Below, one piece after another: positions 47,449 through 56,117 of a stretch of 64,000 bases of DNA; within the stretch, counting starts at the first letter, position 1, and every line of letters starts with the position of its first letter. Below the pieces are notes generated by a model. That model worked only from the letters and a program-made list of their open reading frames with translations. It was not told where the DNA came from and made no database searches. The position numbers and the translations under genes are program-made. The stretch spans positions 1-64,000 of the forward strand of contig NZ_JADKYM010000005.1 of the NCBI RefSeq assembly GCF_015475875.1. Reading direction: 5' to 3'. The stretch comes from Sphingopyxis solisilvae. GTDB taxonomy: Bacteria > Pseudomonadota > Alphaproteobacteria > Sphingomonadales > Sphingomonadaceae.

Positions 47449-48969
47449 TCAGGCGTCGCGCCACCGCGCCGGGAGCGTGATGTCGACGACCAGCCCGCCC
47501 GGCTCCCAGCGCCGGTCGATCGTGCCGCCGAGATTGTTGCGGACGCTGCGCTCCATCAACAAAGTGCCAAAGCTGGTCTTCGACGGCGGTTCGACCGGCT
47601 GTTCGTTGCCGCTTTCCTGCCAGGTCAGACGGAACAGCCGCGGATCGCTTCCTTCGGGATCCTGCGACCACCGGATGTCGACATCGCCGCCGGCCCCGGC
47701 CAGCGCACCATGTTTGACCGCATTGGTCGCGAGCTCGTTGAACAGCAGCGCCATCGCAACGAGGGCATTTTCAGGCAGCAACAGGTCCGGCCCCGACCAG
47801 CGGATGCGCGGAAAAGCCGCCTCGACCTCGCGCAGCAGCGCGTGCATCGACCCGGTCAGGAAATTGGCGCCGAGCAACACATTCTGCGCCCGGTTCAGCG
47901 CGTCGAGCCGCCCGGTGATCCGCTCGACATAATCATCGACATCGGTCGCGGCGTGGCGGGTGAGCGAGATGATCGCGCTGACCGTGGCAAACAGGTTGCG
48001 CATCCGGTGATGCAGTTCGCGCATCAACAGATTGGCGTTCTCCTGGCGGCTTTTCTGTTCGGTGATATCGATGCTGATCCCGGTCAGGATTGCGTCGCTT
48101 GTGTCGACGTCCCAATCGGCGCGGACGGCGATCCAGCGCACCCCGCGTTCCGGGTGCTGGATGCGATATTCGGTTGCATAATGGCTGCCGTTAGCGACCG
48201 ACCCGCCCAGCACGATGCGGACATGGTCGCGATCTTCGGGATGCAATCGCTCGTAAAACCCGTCGATATCGGTCAAGGCAGTTGCAAAGTCGCTGCCCCA
48301 TAAATCGGCGACCGCGCCGCCCCAGTCGATCGCGCCGGTACGAGCGTCATAGCGCCACGTTGCGATCCCGGAAAAGTCGAGGGCACGTTCCAGTGTCTTG
48401 CGCGCGTTGTCGCGTTCGGCAACGATGCGGCGCAAATCGGCCTCGGCCATGATGATCGCCGCAAAATCCTCGAGCCGCGCCAGATCGCGCTCGCTGAGCA
48501 GCGCGCGTTCGTTGCGGTCGATCACGCAGAGTGTGCCGAGTACGGCACCATTATAGGCACGCAGCGGTACCCCGGCATAAAAACGGATAAAGGGGTCGCC
48601 GGTCACCAAAGGGTTATCACGAAAACGCGCATCGCCCAGCACATCGGTCACGATCACCGGCCGATCCTCGGCAATCACAAACTGGCAAAAACTGATGTCG
48701 CGGGGTGTTTCGGAGGCTTCGAGGCCATAGGCCGATTTGAACCATTGCCGACAGTCATCGACCAGCGAGACCAGCGCGATGGGTGCTTCATAGAGATCGG
48801 CGACCATTTTGGTCACCCGGTCGAACGCTTCCTCCGGTCCGGTATCGAGCAGGCGATATTCGCGCAACGTGTCGAGCCGCAAGCGTTCGACCTGATCCGG
48901 ACTTGCATCCCTTCCGTCAGCCAACGCCTGCCCCTCACCTCCCGCGGATCCTGTGGGCCGCTCTGCCAT
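47449..48969 (-). CDS. HWE-type sensor histidine kinase with GAF and PAS domains
   Basis: 506 residues. GAF domain at about 35-185 (AFDRVTKMVADLYEAPIALVSLV; GVPLRAYNGAVLGTLCVID), PAS at about 195-305 (ending TGISIDITEQK), then HisKA_2/HWE kinase with His321 in LMRELHHRMRN and N-box LLFNELATNAVKHGAL. No membrane segment, so it is soluble. Kinases of this type feed PhyR in the general stress response. It is divergent from phyR across about 207 bases, which supports that role. The GAF domain has no obvious chromophore Cys. The signal is unknown. Confidence 0.92.
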   Translation of the reverse strand: MAERPTGSAGGEGQALADGRDASPDQVERLRLDTLREYRLLDTGPEEAFDRVTKMVADLYEAPIALVSLVDDCRQWFKSAYGLEASETPRDISFCQFVIAEDRPVIVTDVLGDARFRDNPLVTGDPFIRFYAGVPLRAYNGAVLGTLCVIDRNERALLSERDLARLEDFAAIIMAEADLRRIVAERDNARKTLERALDFSGIATWRYDARTGAIDWGGAVADLWGSDFATALTDIDGFYERLHPEDRDHVRIVLGGSVANGSHYATEYRIQHPERGVRWIAVRADWDVDTSDAILTGISIDITEQKSRQENANLLMRELHHRMRNLFATVSAIISLTRHAATDVDDYVERITGRLDALNRAQNVLLGANFLTGSMHALLREVEAAFPRIRWSGPDLLLPENALVAMALLFNELATNAVKHGALAGAGGDVDIRWSQDPEGSDPRLFRLTWQESGNEQPVEPPSKTSFGTLLMERSVRNNLGGTIDRRWEPGGLVVDITLPARWRDA

Positions 48970-49123
48970 GAATATGGTCCCTAAAAAAGTCTGTTCACCA
49001 TTTCATCGGGAAAGCAGTGATATTCCACCGGCTTACCGCTGAAAAAACGCGCACCCGGCTGACTCTACGCATTGCGCAATGACTGGTTGCAGCGCTTCGT
49101 CGCAGATTCCGGTGCGAAATTGC

Positions 49124-49149
49124 GGAACCCTTTTTCGCCAGCGTGCGTA
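49124..49149 (+). promoter_or_regulatory. Probable EcfG promoter of phyR
   Basis: GGAAC at 49124-49128, 17 bases, then CGTA at 49146-49149, close to the EcfG consensus GGAAC-N16/17-CGTT. The predicted start is about 20 bases before the phyR ATG, leaving room for the GGGAGG ribosome site at 49164. Confidence 0.65.
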
Positions 49150-49176
49150 TGACCGGCTCAAGCGGGAGGTTCCTTG

Positions 49177-49971
49177 ATGCCATTGGGTGAAGAGATTCGC
49201 GGACATTTGCCGTACCTGCGCCGCTACGCGCGCGCGTTGACCGGCAGCCAACAGCACGGCGACAATTTTGTGCATACGACGCTGGAAGTCATCGTCGCTG
49301 AACCGAACGAATTCAGCGCCGGCCACGGCACCCGCATCGATCTTTATCGCAATTTTCACCGCATCTGGGAAAGCGCCTACATCGACGATGGCGAGGGCAG
49401 CGATGATGGCGAGGATCCTCTGGTGCGCGCCGCAAACCGCCGCTTGGCGCAGATCACGCCGCTTGGCCGCCAGATCCTGCTGCTGACCGCGCTCGAAGGA
49501 TTTTCGGTCGGCGAAGCGGCCATCATCACAGGCACCGACGACGAGCTGGTCGAAAGCCTTCTGAACGACGCGGTGGCCGACCTCGACCGCGAATCGCGCA
49601 CGTCGGTGCTGATCATCGAGGACGAGCCGCTGATCGCGATGGAACTCGAACAGATCGTGAGGGCGCTGGGTCACAAGGTAGCCGGAGTGGCGACCACGCA
49701 CGAAGACGCGGTGGCAGCGTTCGAGACGACCGACGCGGGCCTGGTGCTCGCGGACATCCAGCTGGCCGACGGTTCATCGGGCATCGATGCCGTCCAGGAC
49801 ATATTGGCGATCGCACCGGTCCCGGCGATCTTCATTACGGCCTTTCCGGAACGCCTGCTGACCGGTGGCCGGGTCGAACCGACCTTCCTCATCTCGAAAC
49901 CGTTCCGCGAAAACACCGTTCGCGCCGCGATCAGCCAGAGCCTGTTGTTCACGCCGCAACTGGCAGCCTAA
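49177..49971 (+). CDS. phyR: General stress response anti-anti-sigma regulator PhyR
   Basis: 264 residues. N-terminal sigma-like region (residues 1-140; YLRRYARALTG, LLLTALEGFSVGEAA) fused to a receiver domain (residues 144-262). Phosphoacceptor Asp193 (LVLADIQLADG), Thr221 (FITAFP) and Lys241 (ISKPF) are all in place. When phosphorylated it binds NepR and frees EcfG. ATG 49177 is preferred over a TTG three bases upstream because of GGGAGG spacing. It faces away from the HWE kinase and is convergent with the first ecfG gene. Confidence 0.96.
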   Translation: MPLGEEIRGHLPYLRRYARALTGSQQHGDNFVHTTLEVIVAEPNEFSAGHGTRIDLYRNFHRIWESAYIDDGEGSDDGEDPLVRAANRRLAQITPLGRQILLLTALEGFSVGEAAIITGTDDELVESLLNDAVADLDRESRTSVLIIEDEPLIAMELEQIVRALGHKVAGVATTHEDAVAAFETTDAGLVLADIQLADGSSGIDAVQDILAIAPVPAIFITAFPERLLTGGRVEPTFLISKPFRENTVRAAISQSLLFTPQLAA

Positions 49972-49978
49972 ATCCGGC

Positions 49979-50599
49979 TCAGTCGCCTGTCGGCGGGCCC
50001 GCCGTCAGCTGGTCGACATCGTCCATGATCGCGCGGAACACCTCGCTCGACGGCAGGACGTCGTCGCTGCGCCGCGGCATCGCCCCGCTTTCCAGGATAG
50101 CCTGCAACGCGGTGCGGGCGCGCGACACGCGGCTTTTCATCGTCCCGACGGCACAGCCGCAGATCGCCGCGCCTTCTTCATAGGACAGCTGGCCGGCGCC
50201 GATCAGCACCAGCGCCTCGCGCTGGTCGACCGGCAGCATGAGCAACGCGCGCTGGACATCGGCAAGGTGCAAGCTGTCGCCCTGGTCGTCGGGCGCCACC
50301 AGCAACCGCTCGGCGGCGAGCTCGTCATATTCGGCGGTGAATTTCTTGCGGCGCATCTGCGACAGGAAACAGTTGCGCAGGATGACAAAGGCCCAGCTTT
50401 TCATGCTGGCAGGCCCGGGGACATATTGCGCCCGCGCCTTCCACGCCTTCAACATCGTTTCTTGCACCAGATCGTCGGCCAGGTCGGCATTGCCGCACAG
50501 GCTGCGCCCGAACGCGCGCAGATGCGGCAGCATCGCCGCCAGTTCGCGTTTGAAGCTGGCGTCGTCGAGCGGCTCGCCGGCGCGCGTCGGAGGCGTCAC
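49979..50599 (-). CDS. EcfG-family sigma factor, first copy
   Basis: 206 residues from GTG 50599; no ATG is available in the N-terminal part. Sigma-2 region PHLRAFGRSLCGNADLADDLVQETMLKAWKAR (residues 25-57) and sigma-4 with LSYEEGAAICGCAVGTMKSRVSRAR (residues 140-165) are EcfG-like. It is the alternative sigma of the general stress response, held by NepR. It differs from the second copy (51566) in its tail. No EcfG promoter was seen upstream on its strand. Confidence 0.9.
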   Translation of the reverse strand: MTPPTRAGEPLDDASFKRELAAMLPHLRAFGRSLCGNADLADDLVQETMLKAWKARAQYVPGPASMKSWAFVILRNCFLSQMRRKKFTAEYDELAAERLLVAPDDQGDSLHLADVQRALLMLPVDQREALVLIGAGQLSYEEGAAICGCAVGTMKSRVSRARTALQAILESGAMPRRSDDVLPSSEVFRAIMDDVDQLTAGPPTGD

Positions 50600-50720
50600 G
50601 TCGTTGATAAATAAGCCCCGGTTGCCGGTGCGGGAATGCAGCCGTCAGTCCGGCTTAGCGCCTTGAACGTCCAATGCAAACCGCAACTGGAATGCGCTGT
50701 AAAACGCTCGCGCACAACGC

Positions 50721-51140
50721 TTACCGTCCGTCGCTCGCCACCGGCGGCGAGCGCCGACCGAGTGCGATGAAATTTTGCATCATCAGCGCATCCTGCGGGT
50801 CGAGACGGCCGTGGGCCGCAACCCGCGCCAGATCCTCGTCATGGCTGCGAAAATGCGGGTCGTACAGCATCGTCCATTCGGCGAAGGCGCGCTCCTCGAT
50901 CGTGCGGCGGCGGATTTCGATCATGCCGCTGTGCCTCGTATCGGCGCGAATGACCGCCAGGCAGGCATCGACCTTGTCGGCCGGACCCTCCAGCAGCTGC
51001 ATGAAATTATGGCCGTTGAAGATAAGCGCCCCGGTCAGCGCATCGCGCTGGTTGTTGCGGCGCGCTTGTACCAAAAGTTCGGCAATATCCTGTTCGCCGA
51101 TCATCGGATCGGCAACACTGACGTAAATGACGGATAGCAA
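50721..51140 (-). CDS. BLUF-domain blue-light sensor protein
   Basis: 139 residues from a TTG at 51140 supported by GGAG 8 bases upstream. A stand-alone BLUF domain: Tyr6 (VIYVSVAD), Asn29/Asn30 (ARRNNQRDALTG), Gln48 (NFMQLLEG), Trp89 and Met91 (AEWTMLY). These are the flavin-hydrogen-bond residues for blue-light sensing. No output domain is fused, so it should act by binding a partner protein. It sits between the first ecfG gene and nepR, inside the stress response locus. A light input to the stress response is a reasonable inference. Confidence 0.9.
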   Translation of the reverse strand: MLSVIYVSVADPMIGEQDIAELLVQARRNNQRDALTGALIFNGHNFMQLLEGPADKVDACLAVIRADTRHSGMIEIRRRTIEERAFAEWTMLYDPHFRSHDEDLARVAAHGRLDPQDALMMQNFIALGRRSPPVASDGR

Positions 51141-51278
51141 AGACGTTCTCCAGCCTGCCGCTGCTCGGGAAAGGCAAAATTCAACCCCTCACCGCAAGCC
51201 TGGTCGCCTACGTCTCCGCCCGAATAGGGCCGATGTGGCTTCTTGGCAACGCTTTGGTCGCAAAAAACGCAAGCGCGG

Positions 51279-51303
51279 GGAACCCGTGGCGTCTTTCGTC
51301 GTT
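51279..51303 (+). promoter_or_regulatory. EcfG-type promoter of nepR-ecfG
   Basis: GGAAC at 51279-51283, exactly 16 bases, CGTT at 51300-51303: a perfect match to the consensus. The start of transcription would be at or within a few bases of the nepR ATG (51312), implying a leaderless or nearly leaderless mRNA and autoregulation by EcfG. Confidence 0.8.
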
Positions 51304-51311
51304 GCTTCGGC

Positions 51312-51566
51312 ATGGCTACGCAAGGCAACAACAGGTCAAAGGACACGAGTAACCCGCCCCCGGCGCCGGAAACGCCGGATCGCCGCCGCGGCAGTTTCCC
51401 GGGGACCGACAGCGACGAATGGCACCGCACGCTGACCGGTCGCCAGGCGCCGGAACCCGTGAGCGCGAAACTGCGCATGATTTACGGGAATATCGTGGCC
51501 GAACAATTGCCCGACCAGATGCTCGACCTGCTGTCGCAACTCGACCAGAAAAGTTCGAAGCAATAA
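51312..51566 (+). CDS. nepR: Anti-sigma factor NepR
   Basis: 84 residues. A disordered, Pro/Arg-rich N-terminus is followed by the NepR core (EPVSAKLRMIYGNIVAEQLP, about 48-67, then DLLSQLD). It binds EcfG in the absence of stress and PhyR-P in its presence. The stop overlaps the ATG of the second ecfG by one base (TAATG), the usual nepR-ecfG coupling. No ribosome site is visible before the ATG, in agreement with a leaderless mRNA. Other in-frame start codons were not found that preserve the core. Confidence 0.92.
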   Translation: MATQGNNRSKDTSNPPPAPETPDRRRGSFPGTDSDEWHRTLTGRQAPEPVSAKLRMIYGNIVAEQLPDQMLDLLSQLDQKSSKQ

Positions 51567-52195
51567 TGGCGCAATCTGCTGCCGCGCCCACCGCTGGCGA
51601 AAATTTGTCGGACTCCGAGTTCAAGGCGCTGCTGGCTGCGGTCATCCCGCACCTGCGCGCTTACGGCCGCAGCCTGTCGGGCAATCCCGATCTGGCCGAT
51701 GACCTCACACAGGACACGATGGTGAAAGCCTGGGCATCGCGCGACCGCTTCGAACGCGGGACGTCGATCAAGGCATGGACCTTTGTGATCCTGCGCAACA
51801 CCTTCCTCTCGCAGATGCGCCGCAACAAGTTCGTCGGCGAATATGACGAGACGGCGGTCGAACGCACAATGTCTATCGCCGCCAATCAAGAAGAGAGCAG
51901 CGAGATGGCGGACCTGCAGCGCGGGTTGATGGAATTGCCGCAGGACCAGCGCGAGGCGTTGATCCTCGTCGGTGCGGGCGGGATGTCCTATGAAGAGGCG
52001 GCAAGCATCTGCGACTGCGCACTCGGCACGATGAAAAGCCGCGTGTCGCGCGCGCGCGCCGCGCTCGAGGAAATCATGAACCGCGGCCAGTTTGCACAAA
52101 AGCGCGCCGATGCGCCGCCGTCGAGCGAGGCAGTCGATGCGATCATGGACAGCGTCGAGGCGATTACCGCGCGGCGCGAAGCGTCGAACCGCTAA
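51566..52195 (+). CDS. ecfG: EcfG general stress response sigma factor, second copy
   Basis: 209 residues. Sigma-2 (PHLRAYGRSLSGNPDLADDLTQDTMVKAW) and sigma-4 (GGMSYEEAASICDCALGTMKSRVSRARAALEE) as in EcfG. As the nepR-linked copy under an EcfG promoter it is the best candidate for the main general stress sigma. The two copies in this locus share most of the core (for instance FVILRNxFLSQMRRxKF) and so are paralogues. Confidence 0.94.
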   Translation: MAQSAAAPTAGENLSDSEFKALLAAVIPHLRAYGRSLSGNPDLADDLTQDTMVKAWASRDRFERGTSIKAWTFVILRNTFLSQMRRNKFVGEYDETAVERTMSIAANQEESSEMADLQRGLMELPQDQREALILVGAGGMSYEEAASICDCALGTMKSRVSRARAALEEIMNRGQFAQKRADAPPSSEAVDAIMDSVEAITARREASNR

Positions 52196-52301
52196 AGCCC
52201 GTTCGCATGGCGACGCGGCGGCGAAGGCATCTCGACTTTGTCGGCCTGTCGCGCCAAACTGGACCTGGTTTCCTTCCCCTGAAAGCAAAGCGAGTTCCCC
52301 G

Positions 52302-53480
52302 ATGAAAAGCCTGTCGTTCCTCGCCCTGTCCACCGCCCTGGTTGCCGGCGCCTGTTCCGCCAACACCGGGACCGCTACCGGTCAGCAAGCCGAATCGTCC
52401 GCGATCGACACGTCGGGTGACCATCCCGCGACGCCACTTGCGGGAGCGCCGTTCACTGTCCGCGAGATGGCGAGCTTTAACGAGCCCTGGGCCATGGTGT
52501 TTCTGCCCGGCACCCGCTCGGCGCTCGTCACCGAAAAATCGGGCAAGCTGAAACTGTGGCGCGAGGGCGCCGCGGCGCTGGATGTCGCCGGTGTCCCCGC
52601 GGTCGCTTACGGCGGTCAGGGCGGTCTGGGCGATGTTGTGCTGGCGCCTGACTTCGCCACCAGCGGCATGATTTACCTCAGCTGGGCCGAAAGCGGCGAC
52701 GGCGATACCGCCGGTGCCGCGGTCGGCAAGGCGCGGTTGGTGCAAAGCGACGCGCCGCGGATCGAGGGGCTCGAGGTCATCTGGCGGCAAACGCCGAAAG
52801 TGACCGGGCGCGGCCATTATTCGCATCGCCTGGCCTTCTCGCCCGACGGGCAACATCTGTTCATCGGATCGGGCGACCGGCAAAAGATGGAGCCCGCGCA
52901 GGATATGGGCGGCACGCTGGGCAAGATCGTCCGGCTGAAGCCGGACGGCAGCATTCCCGCGGACAATCCCTTTGCCGAAAAAGGCGGGGTCACGGCGCAG
53001 ATATGGTCGCTCGGCCACCGCAACATACTCGGCCTGACCTTCGACGGCACGGGGAAGCTGTGGAACCAGGAAATGGGACCGCGCCACGGCGACGAGATCA
53101 ACTTCGTCGAACGCGGCGCCAACTATGGCTGGCCGGTCGTCTCGAACGGCGACCATTATAACGGCACCACCATCCCCGACCATCCGACCCGCCCCGAATT
53201 CGCGGCGCCCAAGCTCTGGTGGAACCCCGCCGTCTCGCCCGGCGGGCTCGCCTGGTACGGCGGCGACCTTTACCCCGGCTGGAAGAACAGCCTGCTGATG
53301 GGGGCACTGTCGGGCGAGGGGCTGGTCCGCGCCAGCATCGACGGCGACCGGCTGCGCAAGGCCGACCGCTGGGATTTCGGAACCCGCATCCGCGAAGTCG
53401 AGGTCGCGGGCGACGGCACTGTCTGGCTGCTCACCGACGGCAGCGACGGCAAGCTGGTCAAGCTCGAACCCAAGCGCTGA
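52302..53480 (+). CDS. PQQ-dependent aldose sugar dehydrogenase family lipoprotein
   Basis: 392 residues from ATG 52302. N-terminus with lipobox-like ALVAGAC, then a six-bladed beta-propeller of the soluble glucose dehydrogenase/YliI type (FNEPWAMVFLPG, GGQGGLGDVVLAPDF, SHRLAFSPDGQHLFIGSGDR, GHRNILGL, GPRHGDEIN). Oxidises aldoses in the periplasm with PQQ as likely cofactor. No PQQ biosynthesis gene is near. The alpha/beta hydrolase gene follows 32 bases after the stop. Confidence 0.9.
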   Translation: MKSLSFLALSTALVAGACSANTGTATGQQAESSAIDTSGDHPATPLAGAPFTVREMASFNEPWAMVFLPGTRSALVTEKSGKLKLWREGAAALDVAGVPAVAYGGQGGLGDVVLAPDFATSGMIYLSWAESGDGDTAGAAVGKARLVQSDAPRIEGLEVIWRQTPKVTGRGHYSHRLAFSPDGQHLFIGSGDRQKMEPAQDMGGTLGKIVRLKPDGSIPADNPFAEKGGVTAQIWSLGHRNILGLTFDGTGKLWNQEMGPRHGDEINFVERGANYGWPVVSNGDHYNGTTIPDHPTRPEFAAPKLWWNPAVSPGGLAWYGGDLYPGWKNSLLMGALSGEGLVRASIDGDRLRKADRWDFGTRIREVEVAGDGTVWLLTDGSDGKLVKLEPKR

Positions 53481-53512
53481 GCGTTGCGGCAAGCGACGAC
53501 ACCGGGCCAGCA

Positions 53513-54253
53513 ATGATCCGCCAGATACTCAGTCGGCGCAGCGAATGGCCGGCGCAGATTCCCGATCCCGACGCACCGCCCCCGGCTGGGCTGCTATGGC
53601 GCGAGGCGCGCTCGCTGGCCCGTGCGCTGTGGGGCCGCGTCCGCCCGATGGCGCCCGAACCCAATCCCGACAGCGAACATCCCCCCGTGATGGTGCTGCC
53701 CGGATTTCTGTCGGGCGACTGGGCGACGCGGGGATTGCGTGTCGATCTGCGGCGTGCGGGCTTTCGCTGCTACGCCTGGGGTCTCGGCTTCAACCGCGGC
53801 GCGACGGCCGACATCATCGATCGGATCGATACGCGGGTGCAGTGGATCATCGATCGCACCGGGCAGCGCCCGGCGCTTGTCGGATGGAGCCTTGGCGGCA
53901 TTTACGCCCGCGAATATGCCAAGCGCCACCCTGACATGGTGGCGCGGGTCGTCACCCTGGGCTCGCCCTTTTCGGGCAGTCGCCGCGCCAATCGCGCCTG
54001 GCGGCTCTACCATCTCGTCGCGCGCCACCCCGTCGACAATCCGCCGATCGACTTCCATCCCGCGCCGCGCCCCGAAATGCCGACCTTCGCGCTCTGGTCG
54101 AAACATGACGGCGTCGTCGCGGTCGACAGCGCACGCGGCACCCCGCACGAAAGCGACCGGCAGGTCGAGGTCGACTGCGACCATATGGGCTTCGCCTATG
54201 CGCCGACATCGGTCGCGGCGATCGTCAAGGCGCTGAGGGAAGAGGTGGCCTAG
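53513..54253 (+). CDS. Alpha/beta hydrolase
   Basis: 246 residues from ATG 53513. PVMVLPGFLSGDWATRGL near the start, and the nucleophile elbow GWSLGG in ALVGWSLGGIYAREYAKRHP. The His is probably in DCDHMGFAY near the end. No signal peptide, so cytoplasmic or peripheral. The family covers lipases and esterases; the substrate is unknown. Its start is only about 30 bases after the sugar dehydrogenase, so they may share an mRNA. Confidence 0.85.
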   Translation: MIRQILSRRSEWPAQIPDPDAPPPAGLLWREARSLARALWGRVRPMAPEPNPDSEHPPVMVLPGFLSGDWATRGLRVDLRRAGFRCYAWGLGFNRGATADIIDRIDTRVQWIIDRTGQRPALVGWSLGGIYAREYAKRHPDMVARVVTLGSPFSGSRRANRAWRLYHLVARHPVDNPPIDFHPAPRPEMPTFALWSKHDGVVAVDSARGTPHESDRQVEVDCDHMGFAYAPTSVAAIVKALREEVA

Positions 54254-54278
54254 CAGGCGCGCGCCACGCAGGCGCCTT

Positions 54279-54671
54279 CTAGGACGCGAAAGGCGCCACA
54301 ACTTCCGCCGTCACCCGAACGGGCCGCCCACTTGCCTTGTCGAGCAGCGCCCATACGGTCCGTGCCCGGACATGCACCTTGCCGTCGGCGCCGGTGAATT
54401 CCATGAAACGGTCGAATTTGGCGCCTTGGGGCTTCTCTGCGACCCACGTCCGCGCGGTTACCGTCTCGCCGGGGCCAAGCGCGCGCAGATAATCGATCTC
54501 GTGCCGCACGACGACCCAGACATAGGCATCCTTGTGCGCCTGCGGCGCCGCGGCGTCCCAATGGCCGGTCGCGACTTGCTGGATCCACTGGACCCAAACG
54601 GCATTGTTGACATGGCCCAGTTCGTCGATGCTGTCGGGGGTGGCGGTGAGGGAGAGGGTGAAGGATTTCAT
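54279..54671 (-). CDS. Acyl-CoA thioesterase, hotdog fold (4HBT/FcbC type)
   Basis: 130 residues. The motif DELGHVNNAVWVQWIQ has the conserved Asp/Asn-type hotdog active-site region of 4-hydroxybenzoyl-CoA thioesterase-like proteins. VVRHEIDYLRAL and TARTWVAEKPQGAKF complete the fold. It should release acids from acyl-CoA in the cytoplasm. It stands on the minus strand next to a palindromic repeat and convergent with the hydrolase gene. Confidence 0.88.
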   Translation of the reverse strand: MKSFTLSLTATPDSIDELGHVNNAVWVQWIQQVATGHWDAAAPQAHKDAYVWVVVRHEIDYLRALGPGETVTARTWVAEKPQGAKFDRFMEFTGADGKVHVRARTVWALLDKASGRPVRVTAEVVAPFAS

Positions 54672-54710
54672 CGGATGTGCTTAGCCTGTGCACGTCGCGA
54701 CAAAAAGCCT

Positions 54711-54794
54711 CGTCATTGCGAGGAGCCGAAGGCGACGCGGCAATCCAGAGTGGCGTAAACCGCCCTAGATTGCTTCGCTTCGCTCGCAATGACG
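54711..54794. repeat. Family 1 palindromic repeat, copy 5
   Basis: 84 bases, with the long left arm CGTCATTGCGAGGAGCCGAA. It fills the gap between the thioesterase start and the threonine dehydratase stop (13 bases away). Confidence 0.92.
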
Positions 54795-54807
54795 AAGTGG
54801 TTAGAGG

Positions 54808-56058
54808 CTAAGCCAGCTCCACCGTCGTCACCATATACCCCGCATCGCGGAGCGAGGCGACCAGGCTGTCGAGATGCTCGCGGTCGCGCGCTTCGCATTC
54901 GATGTCGGTGATCAGTCCCTTGGCGGGCAGCGTGGTAAAGATGCGCTGGTGATAGATTTCGATGATGTTGACCTGTTTCTCGTCGAACAGCTTCATCACC
55001 TTGAACAGCGCGCCGGGGCGATCCTGCAAGCGGATGCGCAGCCGCGCGATGCGGCCCGAGCGCGCGAGGTCGCGCAGCAGCACGTTGGCGAGCAGGCGGG
55101 TGTCGATGTTGCCGCCAGTCAGCACCAGCCCGACCTTGCGCCCGGCGAACTCCTCCGGATGCGCGAGCATCGCCGCGAGCCCCGCGGCACCGGCACCCTC
55201 GACCACCGTCTTTTCGATCTGCAGCAGCAGGCTGACCGCGCGTTCCAGATGGCGTTCGGCGACCAGCACGATGTCGTCGTTGAGTTCGGCGACGAGCTTG
55301 CGGGTGTAGGACCCCGGCTCCTTCACCGCGATGCCCTCGGCCAGCGTGTCGCCCTCGCACGCCATATCGACGTCGTTCAACTGGGCGTACATCGACGGAT
55401 AGAGCTCGGCTTGCACGCCCACGAGCCGCATGTCGTTTTTGATCCCGCGCGCCGCGGTGCCCATGCCCGCGAGCAGCCCGCCGCCGCCGATCGGAACAAT
55501 CAGGGTATCAAGCTCGGGCACATCCTCGAGCATTTCCAGCGCGACCGTCCCCTGCCCCGCCGCGACGTGCGGGTGATCGAAGGGATGGACAAAGGTCAGC
55601 CCGCGCTCGACCTCCAGCTGCCGCGCATGGGCATAGGCATCATCGAACGTCTCGCCGTGCAGCACGATCGTCGCGCCATGGCTCGCGGTCTGCGACACCT
55701 TCACCTGCGGCGTGGTCTTGGGCATCACGATGGTGACCGGCACGCCCAGCCGTTTGCCATGATAGGCCAGCCCCTGCGCATGATTGCCCGCCGACGCGGC
55801 GATCGCGCCGCGCGCCTTGGCCTCGTCGCTCAGCAACAGCAGCGCGTTCAATGCGCCGCGTTCCTTGTACGCCGCTGTGAATTGCAGATTTTCGAACTTC
55901 AGCCACACATCGGCGCCGACCAGCTCCGAAAGCGTCTGCGATTTCAGCGTCGGCGTCCGCACCACCGCGCCGTCAATTCGCCCCGCCGCCGCGCGCACAT
56001 CGTCGAGGGTGATCGCCGGCAAATCGGCAGCGGACAGGGTGGGTGCGGTCGTGCTCAT
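54808..56058 (-). CDS. ilvA: Threonine ammonia-lyase with C-terminal ACT domain
   Basis: 416 residues. PLP-dependent deamination of threonine to 2-oxobutyrate, first step of isoleucine synthesis or threonine breakdown. The PLP lysine is Lys65 in FTAAYKERGALN; SAGNHAQGLAY and the glycine loop IGGGGLLAGM follow. The C-terminal ACT domain (residues 330-416; LQDRPGALFKVM) suggests amino-acid feedback. It is the short single-ACT form, shorter than E. coli IlvA, and could also be named tdcB. Confidence 0.93.
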   Translation of the reverse strand: MSTTAPTLSAADLPAITLDDVRAAAGRIDGAVVRTPTLKSQTLSELVGADVWLKFENLQFTAAYKERGALNALLLLSDEAKARGAIAASAGNHAQGLAYHGKRLGVPVTIVMPKTTPQVKVSQTASHGATIVLHGETFDDAYAHARQLEVERGLTFVHPFDHPHVAAGQGTVALEMLEDVPELDTLIVPIGGGGLLAGMGTAARGIKNDMRLVGVQAELYPSMYAQLNDVDMACEGDTLAEGIAVKEPGSYTRKLVAELNDDIVLVAERHLERAVSLLLQIEKTVVEGAGAAGLAAMLAHPEEFAGRKVGLVLTGGNIDTRLLANVLLRDLARSGRIARLRIRLQDRPGALFKVMKLFDEKQVNIIEIYHQRIFTTLPAKGLITDIECEARDREHLDSLVASLRDAGYMVTTVELA

Positions 56059-56117
56059 GATGCCGCTCGCCCTAGCCTATCTGGCGCACCGCGCAAACCA
56101 TGGTTATGGACCGTGCT

